DNA of 64,000 nt. Source: Nelumbo lutea (taxonomy: Eukaryota > Streptophyta > Magnoliopsida > Proteales > Nelumbonaceae). Below, one piece after another: positions 39,101-47,151 of this stretch (positions within the stretch are counted from its first letter, which is position 1; every line of letters starts with the position of its first letter). The position numbers were made by a program, and so were the translations under genes. Where the stretch lies: contig JAKGHH010000008.1 in the NCBI GenBank assembly GCA_022828595.1, positions 3,408,728 to 3,472,727 of the forward strand, in the 5' to 3' direction. Below the pieces are notes generated by a model. The model saw only the letters and a list, made by a program, of their open reading frames with translations, did no database searches and was not told the origin of the DNA.

Positions 39101-41494
39101 TGCCCTTCGATCCGACCATGGTCCCAGTTACACCATTTGCAGTCCCTTCTTATATGCCATCTTTATATGCTGGGTTGCCAGTTCCCTGGTAAATTCTTTG
39201 TGTTGTTATTTATGAAGTCCCCATTTTTCTTCCATTCATGTTGCTTCTACGTGATTCCCTTATTTATGGGGTTTTGACAAATTATCTCTTGTTTTATGAA
39301 TAAAAATTGGTCCTATAAGGCATTTACATTGGAAGCATTTTACAGTGGGCTTATGAGGATGGGGGGTTTGGTGCCTCCAGTGGTAACTGGTGCGGAGCGC
39401 CCTCTAAGCCGTGCAGAGTTTATGGAACTTGGGGATTGCGAACAGAAAAACAAGCTTGCAAATGAACGTCAGCAAAGGTAACTCTTTTGTTGTCTTTACT
39501 ATATAATGTTGATACTTGCTTGGCTTCATGTCTAAGTTATATTAGTTAAGGCAGAATATTTTAATAGCATTATTTAATGTCAATGCTTGCGACAGATAGT
39601 TGTCCAAATATAATCTTTAAACCCATTAAGGTTTAAAGAGGCACTATAAAAATATTCAAAATCTAAATGTCTTTTCATCTTTTTACCCTCTTATTTTTTT
39701 CTTGCACACATGCATGGCATGTGCCCTTCCACTGATTTCAAATAATAAATATACCAGTGCATAGAGGGTCCTTTTGTTATGGGTGTTGTCAATGTATGAC
39801 AAGCCCCTTCAATTTGCAATAGATCACTTTTCTTACAGGTGTTGCCAATGATCTCCAATGCATGTGACTATACCATCTTAGTCTACTTTTGCTCATTTTA
39901 TCATCTTTTAGAACTACTCATAGGCTACTTTGGATGACTCCATTTCTGGTCCTAACTAGTTTTTCCATCCATCCATCTCAGCATACACATTTCTACCACA
40001 CTCATCTTTTGTACATATTGCTTCTTGACTTCCCAACATTACTCCATACAGCATGGTTGGCCTTATAACTGTTTTATAGAATTTTCCCTTTAATCAAGTG
40101 GTATTCACCTATCACATAACATTCCGGATGCACCCCTCCATTTTGCCCATCCTGCTCTGATAGGCAATATCCTCGTCAGTCTCTCTTGTTATGAATTAAC
40201 AAACCAAAGTACTGGAAAAGGCCACATTAATTTGTCTCTTGGTCTCCAATCCTAAGTGAACGCTGATTTGTTTTCCTACTATTATTAAATTTGCATATCA
40301 TATATTTTGTTTAGCCCTACTTATTTTAAAATCTCTTGTAAAGTAAGGGCTATAATAGAATATGTAATAAGGGCAGCTCAGTACACGAGGCTCCTGCCAA
40401 TGCGGGGTCTGGGGAGGGACAGATGTACGCAACCCAACCATTGTGCCAAGGCCGACCCTCATAACAGAATATGTAATATGTAAATTTAATAATACATATT
40501 TAATAATCATTGTGCCATGTGTATAATTATGTAAATTAAGGAGTTCTGTGGTTGGATGGGCTACCTCATAAGTAGCTTGTAGATGTCTCTGATCCGGTTC
40601 ATTGTCACATATTATTAGCAATTATACCTTAACTGATAAGCAAAACCAAACTAGATGAGTCATTATTTATACAGCTTCTGCTATCATCACTATTTCCATC
40701 ATTTATTACTTTATTACTATGCTTATTCTTTAGTTTTATGATTTCTGTGAGCTGCACCACTAAAGAATCTGCAAACTTCACAGAAGTTTTATTTTATTTT
40801 CATCAGACAACAATCAAATGATAGTGATGATTTGGATGAACGGTACCGCTACAATGAACTGGAGAGATCACATGACTGCAAGCCTCGGTTAGAGAGGGAA
40901 GACATTGGAAGCTACTCTGAGGATACTGTCATTCGAAGGTCACTAAAGAAGCACACATCTGATAAATGCCTAGATGAAGACATCCAATCAGTTGATTGGA
41001 GACATGAGAAGGGTTCTCGTTCTTCAACTACTGGAAGAGACCGCAGGCCATATTATTCTGATAGGTCAAGTTCAGAAATACAGGATATCTCTGATAACTC
41101 AAACCAGCATAGTAAAAAGAGGTATAAACACCATAGAGGGGGTTCTAGGAAGCATAATGAAAAGAATTATCAATATGACAGTGATTCTAGCCAGAGAAAA
41201 CACCATGGGAACCAGAAGGAATTGGAAAATGACAGACACAGGGATGAGGCTAATGTCAAAAGACACCGTCATAAACATCACAGCCACTCTGAATCTGGTT
41301 TGGAAGCAAGTTCATCCAGAGACCAGAAAAGGCGGCATAAAGAGAAGGAATCCAGCCGCAGTTTCAGGCATTTGAAGCACAAGGTTAAATCCACCGATGA
41401 CCAGCTGAGTAATGACAGATGGGAGATGTATGATGGCTTGGACGAGAACTGGGAAGAGGACTATCAACATCATAAACGCAACAGACTACACTAG
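14916..41494 (+). CDS. DWNN-RING-zinc-knuckle E3 ubiquitin ligase (RBBP6/PQT3-like), 15 exons, 825 aa
   Basis: Exons: 14916-15084, 15264-15351, 29511-29586, 30252-30398, 36677-36716, 36851-36932, 37014-37144, 37468-37638, 37736-38110, 38440-38487, 38600-38640, 38798-38888, 38990-39188, 39346-39477, 40807-41494. They join to 2478 nt without a stop. Residues about 3-78 form the ubiquitin-like DWNN domain (start [16 protein letters not shown], later [11 protein letters not shown]). Residues 221-259 are a RING finger (CSLC ... [10 protein letters not shown] ... CPKC), and 461-474 a CCHC zinc knuckle ([14 protein letters not shown]). A Pro/Met/Gly-rich stretch follows (about 487-560), then a Lys/His/Arg/Ser-rich, probably nuclear tail from about 597. 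The family comprises ubiquitin ligases tied to RNA processing and, for Arabidopsis PQT3, oxidative-stress control. Known PQT3 proteins place the knuckle before the RING; here it follows. Introns 2 and 4 are swollen by transposons. Confidence 0.93.
15352..16127. other. Unique part of intron 2 (5' side)
   Basis: Intronic DNA between exon 2 and the first retroelement. AT-rich. An imperfect internal repeat built on TTGGAGAAT, TTTGCAT and ATCAAACCTA occurs at about 15820, 15990 and 16050. No gene is seen. Confidence 0.4.
16128..20211 (-). mobile_element. Ty3/gypsy retrotransposon remnant 1
   Basis: On the minus strand the usual gypsy order is visible in broken frames: gag zinc knuckle ([15 protein letters not shown], about 19700), protease region about 19200-19600, RT start at 18622-19041, RT/RNase H at 17901-18314 ([18 protein letters not shown]), integrase zinc finger and core at 17079-17490 ([18 protein letters not shown]), and the polyprotein C terminus at 16348-16689. 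Many stops and frameshifts mean it is dead. The 3' LTR survives only as about 46 bp (16128-16173) whose sequence matches the LTR end at 28390-28436. Its 5' part is missing, cut by the copia element at 20212. Confidence 0.88.
18330..18349. repeat. A/T homopolymer tract inside gypsy remnant 1
   Basis: A T-run of about 18-20 bp lies at the junction between two broken RT frames, and may have caused a frameshift. Confidence 0.5.
20415..20683 (-). repeat. Chromovirus 3' LTR (left copy)
   Basis: 269 bp, TG...CA, preceded by TSD AGAAG. It differs from the right copy by a handful of substitutions, a shorter AG-repeat (GAGAGAAAGAGAGAG) and a small indel near a GTTACAAG duplication. Confidence 0.93.
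25059..25351 (-). repeat. Chromovirus 5' LTR (right copy)
   Basis: 293 bp. It carries an expanded (AG)n run at about 25122-25163 and an extra GTTACAAGTTGATGGCA segment compared with the left copy. Followed by TSD AGAAG. Confidence 0.93.
28047..28640 (-). mobile_element. Ty3/gypsy 3' LTR and polyprotein tail (remnant 2)
   Basis: In minus orientation an LTR of about 390 bp spans 28047-28436 (plus-strand ends TGATCC ... CTATCA). It is followed by a polypurine tract (plus-strand CCCTTCCCCCTTGTCCTC, 28437-28454) and about 180 bp of polyprotein end. Its terminal 46 bp match the LTR stub of remnant 1, so both belong to one family. The LTR contains a TATAAATA-like word and two near copies of TAGGAGTCAAACTGTTAG. 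Confidence 0.7.
28641..29510. other. Unique part of intron 2 (3' side)
   Basis: Ordinary AT-rich intron sequence leading to the exon 3 acceptor (TGGTGCAG before 29511). A short tandem repeat of TTAATTCATTCTCT-type words is seen near 28815-28870. No gene is seen. Confidence 0.45.
30399..31399. other. Intron 4, 5' part
   Basis: AT-rich intron sequence with an (AT)n run at about 31332-31351. No coding or transposon feature recognised. Confidence 0.4.
31400..31620 (-). mobile_element. RTE/SINE-like 3' fragment, probable
   Basis: The phrase GGCTTATCCCAACTATATGG followed by GCTTGACTACACAAATCC and CATTCTGTTCTGTTTAA resembles a widespread plant non-LTR 3' sequence (known form: '...ATCCCAACAAGTTGGGATCGGCTACATGAATCC...'). 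It is diverged and has no coding part. Assignment rests on memory of the consensus and is tentative. Confidence 0.4.
31690..33960 (+). mobile_element. L1-type LINE remnant in intron 4
   Basis: About 31977-32290 encodes the end of the ORF2 endonuclease domain ([17 protein letters not shown], then [13 protein letters not shown]). The RT region (32300-33440) is present only as stop-ridden frames. About 33584-33934 encodes the zinc-binding zf-RVT domain ([18 protein letters not shown]). It runs in the same orientation as the host gene. Frame breaks throughout mean it is inactive. Confidence 0.82.
34029..34084. repeat. (TA)n(GA)n microsatellite
   Basis: About 34 bp of alternating TA followed by about 22 bp of GA, immediately after the LINE remnant. 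It could be the simple-repeat tail of that LINE. Confidence 0.9.
34090..34500 (-). mobile_element. Antisense LINE RNase H fragment
   Basis: On the minus strand about 34195-34280 encodes [20 protein letters not shown] followed by QGV, the C-terminal signature of the L1 RNase H domain (WV-R--N--AD-LAK-G). The reverse complement then runs into an untranslated tail ending near 34090. A second LINE 3' end in opposite orientation to the one at 31690-33960 is the simplest reading. Confidence 0.7.
34894..35613. mobile_element. hAT MITE with an internal 109-bp tandem repeat
   Basis: Ends TAGGGGTGGATTCGAGTCG and (inverted) TAGGGGTGGCCACGAGCC. The flanks AACTCTAT (34886-34893) and AGCTCTAT (35614-35621) match at 7 of 8 bases, so hAT. 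Subterminal GAGCTCG/GCTCGAG words are numerous. The right half contains three units of a 109-bp repeat. No transposase is encoded. Confidence 0.87.
35250..35578. repeat. Three-copy 109-bp minisatellite inside the hAT MITE
   Basis: The anchor ATTCACATACATACATATATG recurs at 35255, 35364 and 35473 (period 109; motif quoted is 21 bp at most in the longest copy, core ATTCACATACATACATATAT). Each unit ends with the subterminal motif CACGAGCCGAGCTCGAA. Unit 1 has GCGACTCTC where units 2 and 3 have GCGAGTCTC, so 2 and 3 are more recent sisters. Unit 3 has a longer (AT)n. Confidence 0.92.
35840..35975 (+). mobile_element. tRNA-derived SINE
   Basis: GTGCCAACCAGCAGATTGGT then AAGGTCTCCTGCTGG carries an A-box-like segment, and GGGATCGAATCCCGCC is a near-perfect RNA polymerase III B box (consensus GGTTCGAATCC). 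The unit ends before an (AT)n run at about 35965-35983. A truncated relative is at 4820. It lies in intron 4, sense to the host gene. Confidence 0.72.
36079..36119. repeat. (AT)n microsatellite
   Basis: About 40 bp of alternating AT in intron 4, about 560 bp upstream of the 40-nt exon 5. Confidence 0.93.
39890..40185 (-). mobile_element. RTE-type LINE 3' coding fragment in intron 14
   Basis: The minus strand carries the plant RTE-LINE ORF tail in broken frames: [15 protein letters not shown], then MLYG-like context, [19 protein letters not shown]. This is the region after the RT domain that is conserved among plant RTE elements. Stops interrupt it. Confidence 0.72.
40366..40465 (+). mobile_element. 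Au-SINE-like fragment in intron 14
   Basis: GGGCAGCTCAGTACACGAGG then CTCCTGCCAATGCGGGGTCT then GGGGAGGGACAGATGTACGC matches the recognisable pattern of the angiosperm Au SINE family (GGCTCCCGC, GGGGTCTGGGGAGGG, GTACGCA). Only part of the unit is present. Confidence 0.65.
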
Positions 41495-43329
41495 AACATT
41501 GGAAACTTCTACTGTGTTCTTACCTTGGGAGCTTCTGTTTAGCACATGGGTGCACCAGACAGCAGAAGATACTGAGAGATAGCTACAACAGAATTGTCTT
41601 TTAAGGCAAATGTGTATATGAGACAAATATCATTCCACATGGCCAATCCATCTGGTACCTTTATCGCTTCCCATTTACTTTTCTTGATTGAGATATTTGT
41701 ACCAACTACCAAGTTGGTTTGCTAGTTACATTTTATCTTTATTCCTTCACCTAGAAGCTATGGATATTTAAGATGCAGTGGTTGTTTTGAAAACACAAAG
41801 TTTATTCAGATCTAATGTTAATTGTCTGCTTGTTTTGTTGATACAGATATTGTACAGTGGTCAGCATTTGGACAGTAATAACATGATTAGCTTTTGTTAA
41901 TTTCTGGCAAACTAACCTTTTTCTTCTGTTCATAACCCAAGGAAGGATGGCATATCAGTGTCTTACCAAGGACATAGGAAAAATACAGATTTTGGATTAC
42001 CTTCTTTAGTCATGGTCCAGCATGGCTTGCTGAGATTGTTTTGAAGCTGCTTGAGGTATGTTCTCTAGTCTCTACTATTCTATGTACCCATGACCCCATG
42101 TACTATCAAACACCCCCTCCCTTCCACTAGAATAAGGTTGACAAACACATGCACACATGGACTAAGAATAAGAGATCACTAGAAAAAGCGGGATTATTGT
42201 CTTTCAGCTTGGTTACTACATGCTTGATAATGAGGAATCAGTGAAATAGTCATCCTCATATATCCAAGCTTGACAGGGTAATGCCCTATTGATTGGACGC
42301 AATTGCATTCTTTCTCAGCCCATGTAAAGAAACAGACATTAATGTTTACAGCTCTATACCGTAAGGGCAGCAGTCCTCATACAAAGGGGCACTTTCTTCA
42401 AGGAACAATATTGAATAGATTCAGATTAATGCCCCTGACTGCAATTTTTAGAAGTAGTATTACTTCTAAATTCAATTCCCAGAACAAAATGTTTTATAAG
42501 TATAGTTGCATAGGGTACTGTGGATGTTCAACAATTCTATCTGGATCTATTAGGGAAATTTGTAAAAACTACATTATTCCCTTTTTTTAGGGAAAATACC
42601 TCATTTCTTCATATCCCTTGTGTTTTCCCAATTCCCTTCCAAGACTAGCTTCCACCATACTTGGTTCATAATACCCAAACACCAATACAGATTTTAGGTT
42701 GAACAGGTGCCGACTGCCGAGTAGTTGTGGAATCCTGAAGTACCAGGATATGATTATGTCAGATAAACAGGTCTTGTGATACCATCAAGGATCATTAAAA
42801 TTTAGTATGAAGTAATAGAGGTCTCCTTCCTTTTCCATTTCTTTCTAAGTGCCATGACAACTGGCTGCAGAAGGAATTTTTATGTATGGAATAAACAAAA
42901 GGGAGTAATCCCTTGGTACAATCAGTTGCTCATACACAAAGAAATAGTGGACATGCAATCAGATGCAAGAAGTATGCTGGTAATTCAGTTAACACTCCTT
43001 GAAGTATAAATTAGTATATGTTTAATAAAGAAGTACAACTTAGAATTTCAATTACCTGGCTTGGCTTTTTTATTTGTTTAAATGAAAGTGCACAAGATGA
43101 CTGAAAAAATAGGAGTTTAAAGCTTTGAACTGCACCGGATGAGAGAGTAGGCCAAAAATTTTTAGTAACTTATCTGCGAGAATTGATCTTCAGCCTTCCA
43201 AAGATGGTGGATGGTTTGAATATACAACGTGAGGCCCAAATTTCCTCAAAGCTGTCTTTGGTTTGATAGAAAATAAAGAGAAAAACAGAGTCTAGAGAAA
43301 GTTTTCAAGGAATTTTATGAAATTCGTTA
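41495..43329 (+). other. 3' UTR and downstream spacer
   Basis: The first few hundred bases after the stop at 41494 are presumably 3' UTR; no single convincing polyadenylation signal can be chosen. The rest is unannotated spacer. The open frame at 42303-42590 has no family resemblance. Confidence 0.4.
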
Positions 43330-43435
43330 GGCTCAGGTTAGGAGTACAAATACAAATATGTACAGTGCAAATACATACAAAATACAAGGTTTTGCACTCT
43401 ACATATTTGTATTTGTACTCCTTGCAAACTAAGCC
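43330..43435. mobile_element. Tourist-like MITE copy 3 (best foldback)
   Basis: A 106-bp element flanked by TTA on both sides. Its left arm (GGAGTACAAATACAAATATG then TACAGTGCAAA) is almost exactly the inverse of its right arm, so the transcript would form a long hairpin. Same family as 9863, 13117 and 44093. Confidence 0.8.
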
Positions 43436-43699
43436 TTAAGAATACTTTATGTTTCTCTTATTATCTCAAACCAAACGTAGCGTAAAATTTCATCTATGGT
43501 TATATACCTAATTGGAAAATGCTTTCTGAAATCTACACATTTGAAGGTTGAGGATCAGTTTATTTAGTACTCTATGCTATTTGTTCAAGGCTTGAAGCCA
43601 CCACCGACATTTTTACAGTACAGGGCTGGTTTCTCTACGAGAATTTTCTAAATGTTTTTGCCTTGAGAGTTGAGATGAAATAAATCTTTCTCTATAGAA

Positions 43700-43935
43700 A
43701 CAAGGTTCAAACTATGGAGACGCACGATACAAGAAATCTGTGTATCGCGTGTTCCAAGGCATTGATACTTGTGTTTGTTACTTTTTCTTGATCATTTGAA
43801 TATGACTGTTGCAATGCATTAGAAGTGATGAAACATTCCTAGCCTTTATATTTGGACTACCTGTGGTTTTAAAAACTGATATGATGCGTCCTGTGTCGGG
43901 ACATATCGTATCGATACTTTGAACAAGTTATAGAT
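43700..43935. repeat. Interspersed TATCGATAC-family repeat, copies a
   Basis: AAGGTTCAAACTATGGAGAC, CACGATACAAG and, further on, ATATCGTATCGATACTTTGA are shared with repeats at about 52564-52815, 59930-60030 and 62757-62830. It looks like a MITE family, but no ends with target duplication were pinned down. Confidence 0.55.
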
Positions 43936-44092
43936 GGCAATGGATTAGAGCCTTTTGCATCTCTTCTCCAATGCAACTTTGTCCACATTCCACCATTTAT
44001 CTAATTTCTCTACCGGTCTACGGGTCTACCCCCAATTATCTCGTGTAGTATTTATCAAAAAAAAATCTCACGTGTAGAACTAGATGGGAGCT

Positions 44093-44178
44093 GTGCAAAT
44101 ATGTACAGTACAAATGCATACAAAATGTAAGGTTTGGCACTCCACACATTTGTATTTTTACTTTTTCCAAACTGAGCC
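44093..44178. mobile_element. Tourist-like MITE copy 4
   Basis: GTGCAAATATGTACAGTACA at the left and TTCCAAACTGAGCC followed by TTA at the right. The left terminus is eroded. Confidence 0.6.
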
Positions 44179-44189
44179 TTAACTACAAT

Positions 44190-45260
44190 TAGCTAAATTT
44201 TATGTTAATTTTTTATTATTTTTAGATGGATTGAGATTCGTTTTACATTGGTATTACTTTTTTGTTAATATCTTTACCAATGTTCTAGTTTTTATTAAAT
44301 TATATTAGTAAAAGTAAGTATAATTTTGTAACTTTACTAATGCAATTATTTTAAATGGAATTTAAATTAATAAAAATGTAATATTGAAAATTTATAAATC
44401 TTTATTGTTTTTTATTAGTAAAACTAATTTTGTTAATAATTTTTCTTAGCTATAAGCCTATAACAATTAATAATTATTATAAGATTATATCATTAACTAT
44501 AATATTATTAGTAATCATTAATTATTATAAATTTTTCATTAATATTTATATTTTCTGTTGTTTTTCTTTATTAGTTTTTTATATATTCTATACTTATCTA
44601 ATTTTAATATTTAAATTTTAATTCAAATATTAATATTTTAATGTGATGACAAATTAGATGCATGTATTTGAATGTGGAGAGAGAGAGGGAGAGAGAGAGA
44701 GTTTCGGAATAAAACATTGGTGCCATTGGGAAGTTGCTTGTAAATGTGATACGGTCATTGAGATTTGGTAGAGAAGTTTTAGGACATGAGATTGTAGAGA
44801 TTATGTCAACAAAATGCAAAACTTTGTAAGAGTAGAAAAATACTCGGAAAGGATAGAGAGGAGATGCTAGCATAGACAATTGCATTTTAATATTATAGAA
44901 TAGATTATTGCACGCAACATTGCCCCATTTGGTTTCAGGAAAACCGGAGACGGATCTGGGAAGTGGGATGGTATTTTCCCACCTCACCCCAACCTCAGTC
45001 CGTTTGAAAATAGGAATAACTGGGTGGGTGAATGGGGGATGGGGTTGGGATGTCTAGTCATGTTGGAGTATAGGGTGGGGTATTTGAGTTTGGGATCTAC
45101 TATGGGAGACATAATCCTATGAATGATCACATACAAGTGATGTTCACAATGTGAGGCTGCAGTGTAGTGTGAGAAACATGTGGGGAGCAGATCGGGCCCA
45201 TCCTTTTATTTTTCCATGGGGCTAGGGGTAGCCTGTTCTCCATGCCCACAAGGCCACAAC
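44190..45260. other. AT-rich spacer
   Basis: Extremely AT-rich block (44190-44640), then a (GA)n run at about 44680-44701 and ordinary spacer. The minus-strand open frame 44604-44987 is unsupported. Confidence 0.45.
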
Positions 45261-45561
45261 TAGACTTGTTTATGGATCGGGCTTTATCACTTATTAACGG
45301 AAAATATCTATGCTCAAGCCTTAGCCTAGCCCAATTTGCTAGTAACTTATAAAACATATATTTGTCATTACCTAATATTTATTTTTAATATATTATTTTT
45401 GTTATTTAAAATAATATCGAGCTTCATCTGGGCTTATTTAAAAAGACCAAGCCTGTCCTGAAAGATAATCAGGCCTAATACTTACAGCCTAACTCAAGTT
45501 GGGCCTAAAACATGCTCGTCCAGACAAACCCACCAGGCTACCCGACCAATGAACAAGTCTA
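45261..45561. mobile_element. hAT-type MITE
   Basis: Ends TAGACTTGTTTATGGATCGG and (inverted) TAGACTTGTTCATTGGTCGG. Flanking octamers GCCACAAC and TCCATAAT agree at only 5 of 8 bases, so the duplication is decayed or the end is off by a few bases. The interior contains GGGCTT/AAGCCC words typical of subterminal repeats. Confidence 0.65.
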
Positions 45562-45846
45562 TCCATAATACCCTCAACCTTAACTTAGGTTGGGAGTTTC
45601 AGCAGTTGCTTTCACTGAGCCACTCTGAAGGAGTTACTAAAGCTAAGGTCTTGGTATGACTTCTGCATCGGAGGTTTGCAATGATAGAACTGTAGTGGTT
45701 GAACACCTGTGTTCTGGAGAAACTACCCAGCCTAGCTTCGTCTTACAGTTGCATTTTTCACGTTCGGAATACAATGGTACATTTTTTGGATTTTCACTAA
45801 ACATAGTTCCTGGCGTTTCCATGTGAGACCCAGCTTGGACTAGAAG

Positions 45847-46697
45847 TAGGGGTGTCAATCGGCCGGTTTTCAGTTGGAGCCAATCCAAACCTATCAAATC
45901 AGATTTGGATGGTCTGTATAATTATTGGATTGAGTCAATTCAAAATAAATTGGTCCATATTCTTATTGGTTTGAATTGAACTTAAACCAAATTTATAATA
46001 ATCCAATCATGAGGTCAAACTCTTGTCCAATTTGAAACTGAACCTGGCAAAAAATCACTTTTATGAATACACTTTTATAAAAGTAATTTTATGAAAAGTA
46101 CTTTTATAAAAATACTTTTATGGAAGTATTTTCACAAACATGCTTTTATGGAAGTACTTTTACAAAAGCAGTTTTATAAAAGCACTTTTAAAAATTACTT
46201 TTACATAAAAGCACTTTTATAAAAGAACTTTTATGGAAGTACCTTTATCGAAGACTTTTACGAAAGTGCTTTTATAAAAGTACTTTTATGAAATCACTTT
46301 TTTGAAAGTATTTTTATAAAAGCACTTTTATGAAAGTACTTTCATTTAAGTATTTTTACAAAATCACTTTTATGAAAATACTTTTATCAAATTATTTTTA
46401 TGAAAGCACTTTTACGAAAGTGTTTTTTCAATGCCAAAAGGATATATTTTTGTAATTTTCAGATTTTATTATTTTAATATATTTTTGTAATTTTTATATG
46501 TTTATTTTTAATAATAATTTTTGATATTTCATTTGGTTTTTATTGGATCCAATCCAGTCTATTTACATTTTAATGGTTGGATTTGATTTGTATTAGATTA
46601 GGACTGAATTAGGTCCAGTCCATTTGTAAGTGTAGACTCACATTGAACTGGATCCTGTTGGACCAAATTCAGTCCAAATGTCCAATTGACACCTCTA
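45847..46697. mobile_element. hAT MITE carrying a palindromic short-period repeat
   Basis: Ends TAGGGGTGTCAATCGG and (inverted) TAGAGGTGTCAATTGG. Flanks ACTAGAAG (45839-45846) and ACTGGAAG (46698-46705) match at 7 of 8 bases. Subterminal TTGGACC/GGTCCAA words surround a core of short tandem repeats at about 46058-46430. A truncated relative is at 4562-4737. Confidence 0.87.
46058..46430. repeat. Tandem array of about 16-bp units built on ACTTTTATAAAAGT
   Basis: About 20 imperfect units of CACTTTTATGAAAGTA type. The core CTTTTATAAAAG is itself near-palindromic, so each unit can pair with itself or with neighbours. Confidence 0.85.
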
Positions 46698-46705
46698 ACT
46701 GGAAG

Positions 46706-47151
46706 CCACATTCCGAAAACCTTCCATGACTAGATGGAAGCATACCAGGGCTTTCTGGGTTTTTCACCAAAAATGGCTTTTGGGTTTAACATGTGGGGCC
46801 CACCCTGCAAAGCTAAAATCCGCTACATGAAAGACCTCCCGAACGGCACTTCATAATTGGAAGAGTACATCGTACTGGTAAGCTGGTTAGTCTCTGGGTT
46901 GGATACTTGAATCCGCGTGAGATGGTTGACATTTAAAATAGTTCTTATTGGTTTAAGGTAGTTTTGACCATGCTAACCAAATCGGGCAGTCGAGTCCTAT
47001 TTCTGGTTTTACATATAACCGATTTGGGTAACTAGAAAATGAAGAAGTTTTTGACTTGGCTCCTCCTTATCATAATTTTTTTTGGGTCTTTCTTATCATA
47101 ACACAAATATGGTGATTACATAATATGGTTTAACTAAAATGAAGAAAACCT
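46706..47151. other. Spacer downstream of NdhU
   Basis: Contains a tRNA-like phrase (about 46880-46925, CTGGTAAGCTGGTTAG ... ACTTGAATCC) too weak to call a SINE. The NdhU 3' UTR presumably occupies part of the right side. Confidence 0.4.

Noticed and set aside
40974..41375. 133-codon frame overlapping the last exon of the DWNN ligase
   Set aside because: A different frame of a confirmed exon; the Lys/His/Ser-rich frame continues from exon 14 and is the real one.
44604..44987. 127-codon minus-strand frame
   Set aside because: No recognisable domain; contains a Ser-Leu run that comes from a GA microsatellite.
46862..46945. tRNA-like or SINE-like A-box/B-box phrase
   Set aside because: The B-box match (GGATACTTGAATCC) is too weak and no second copy or tail was seen.
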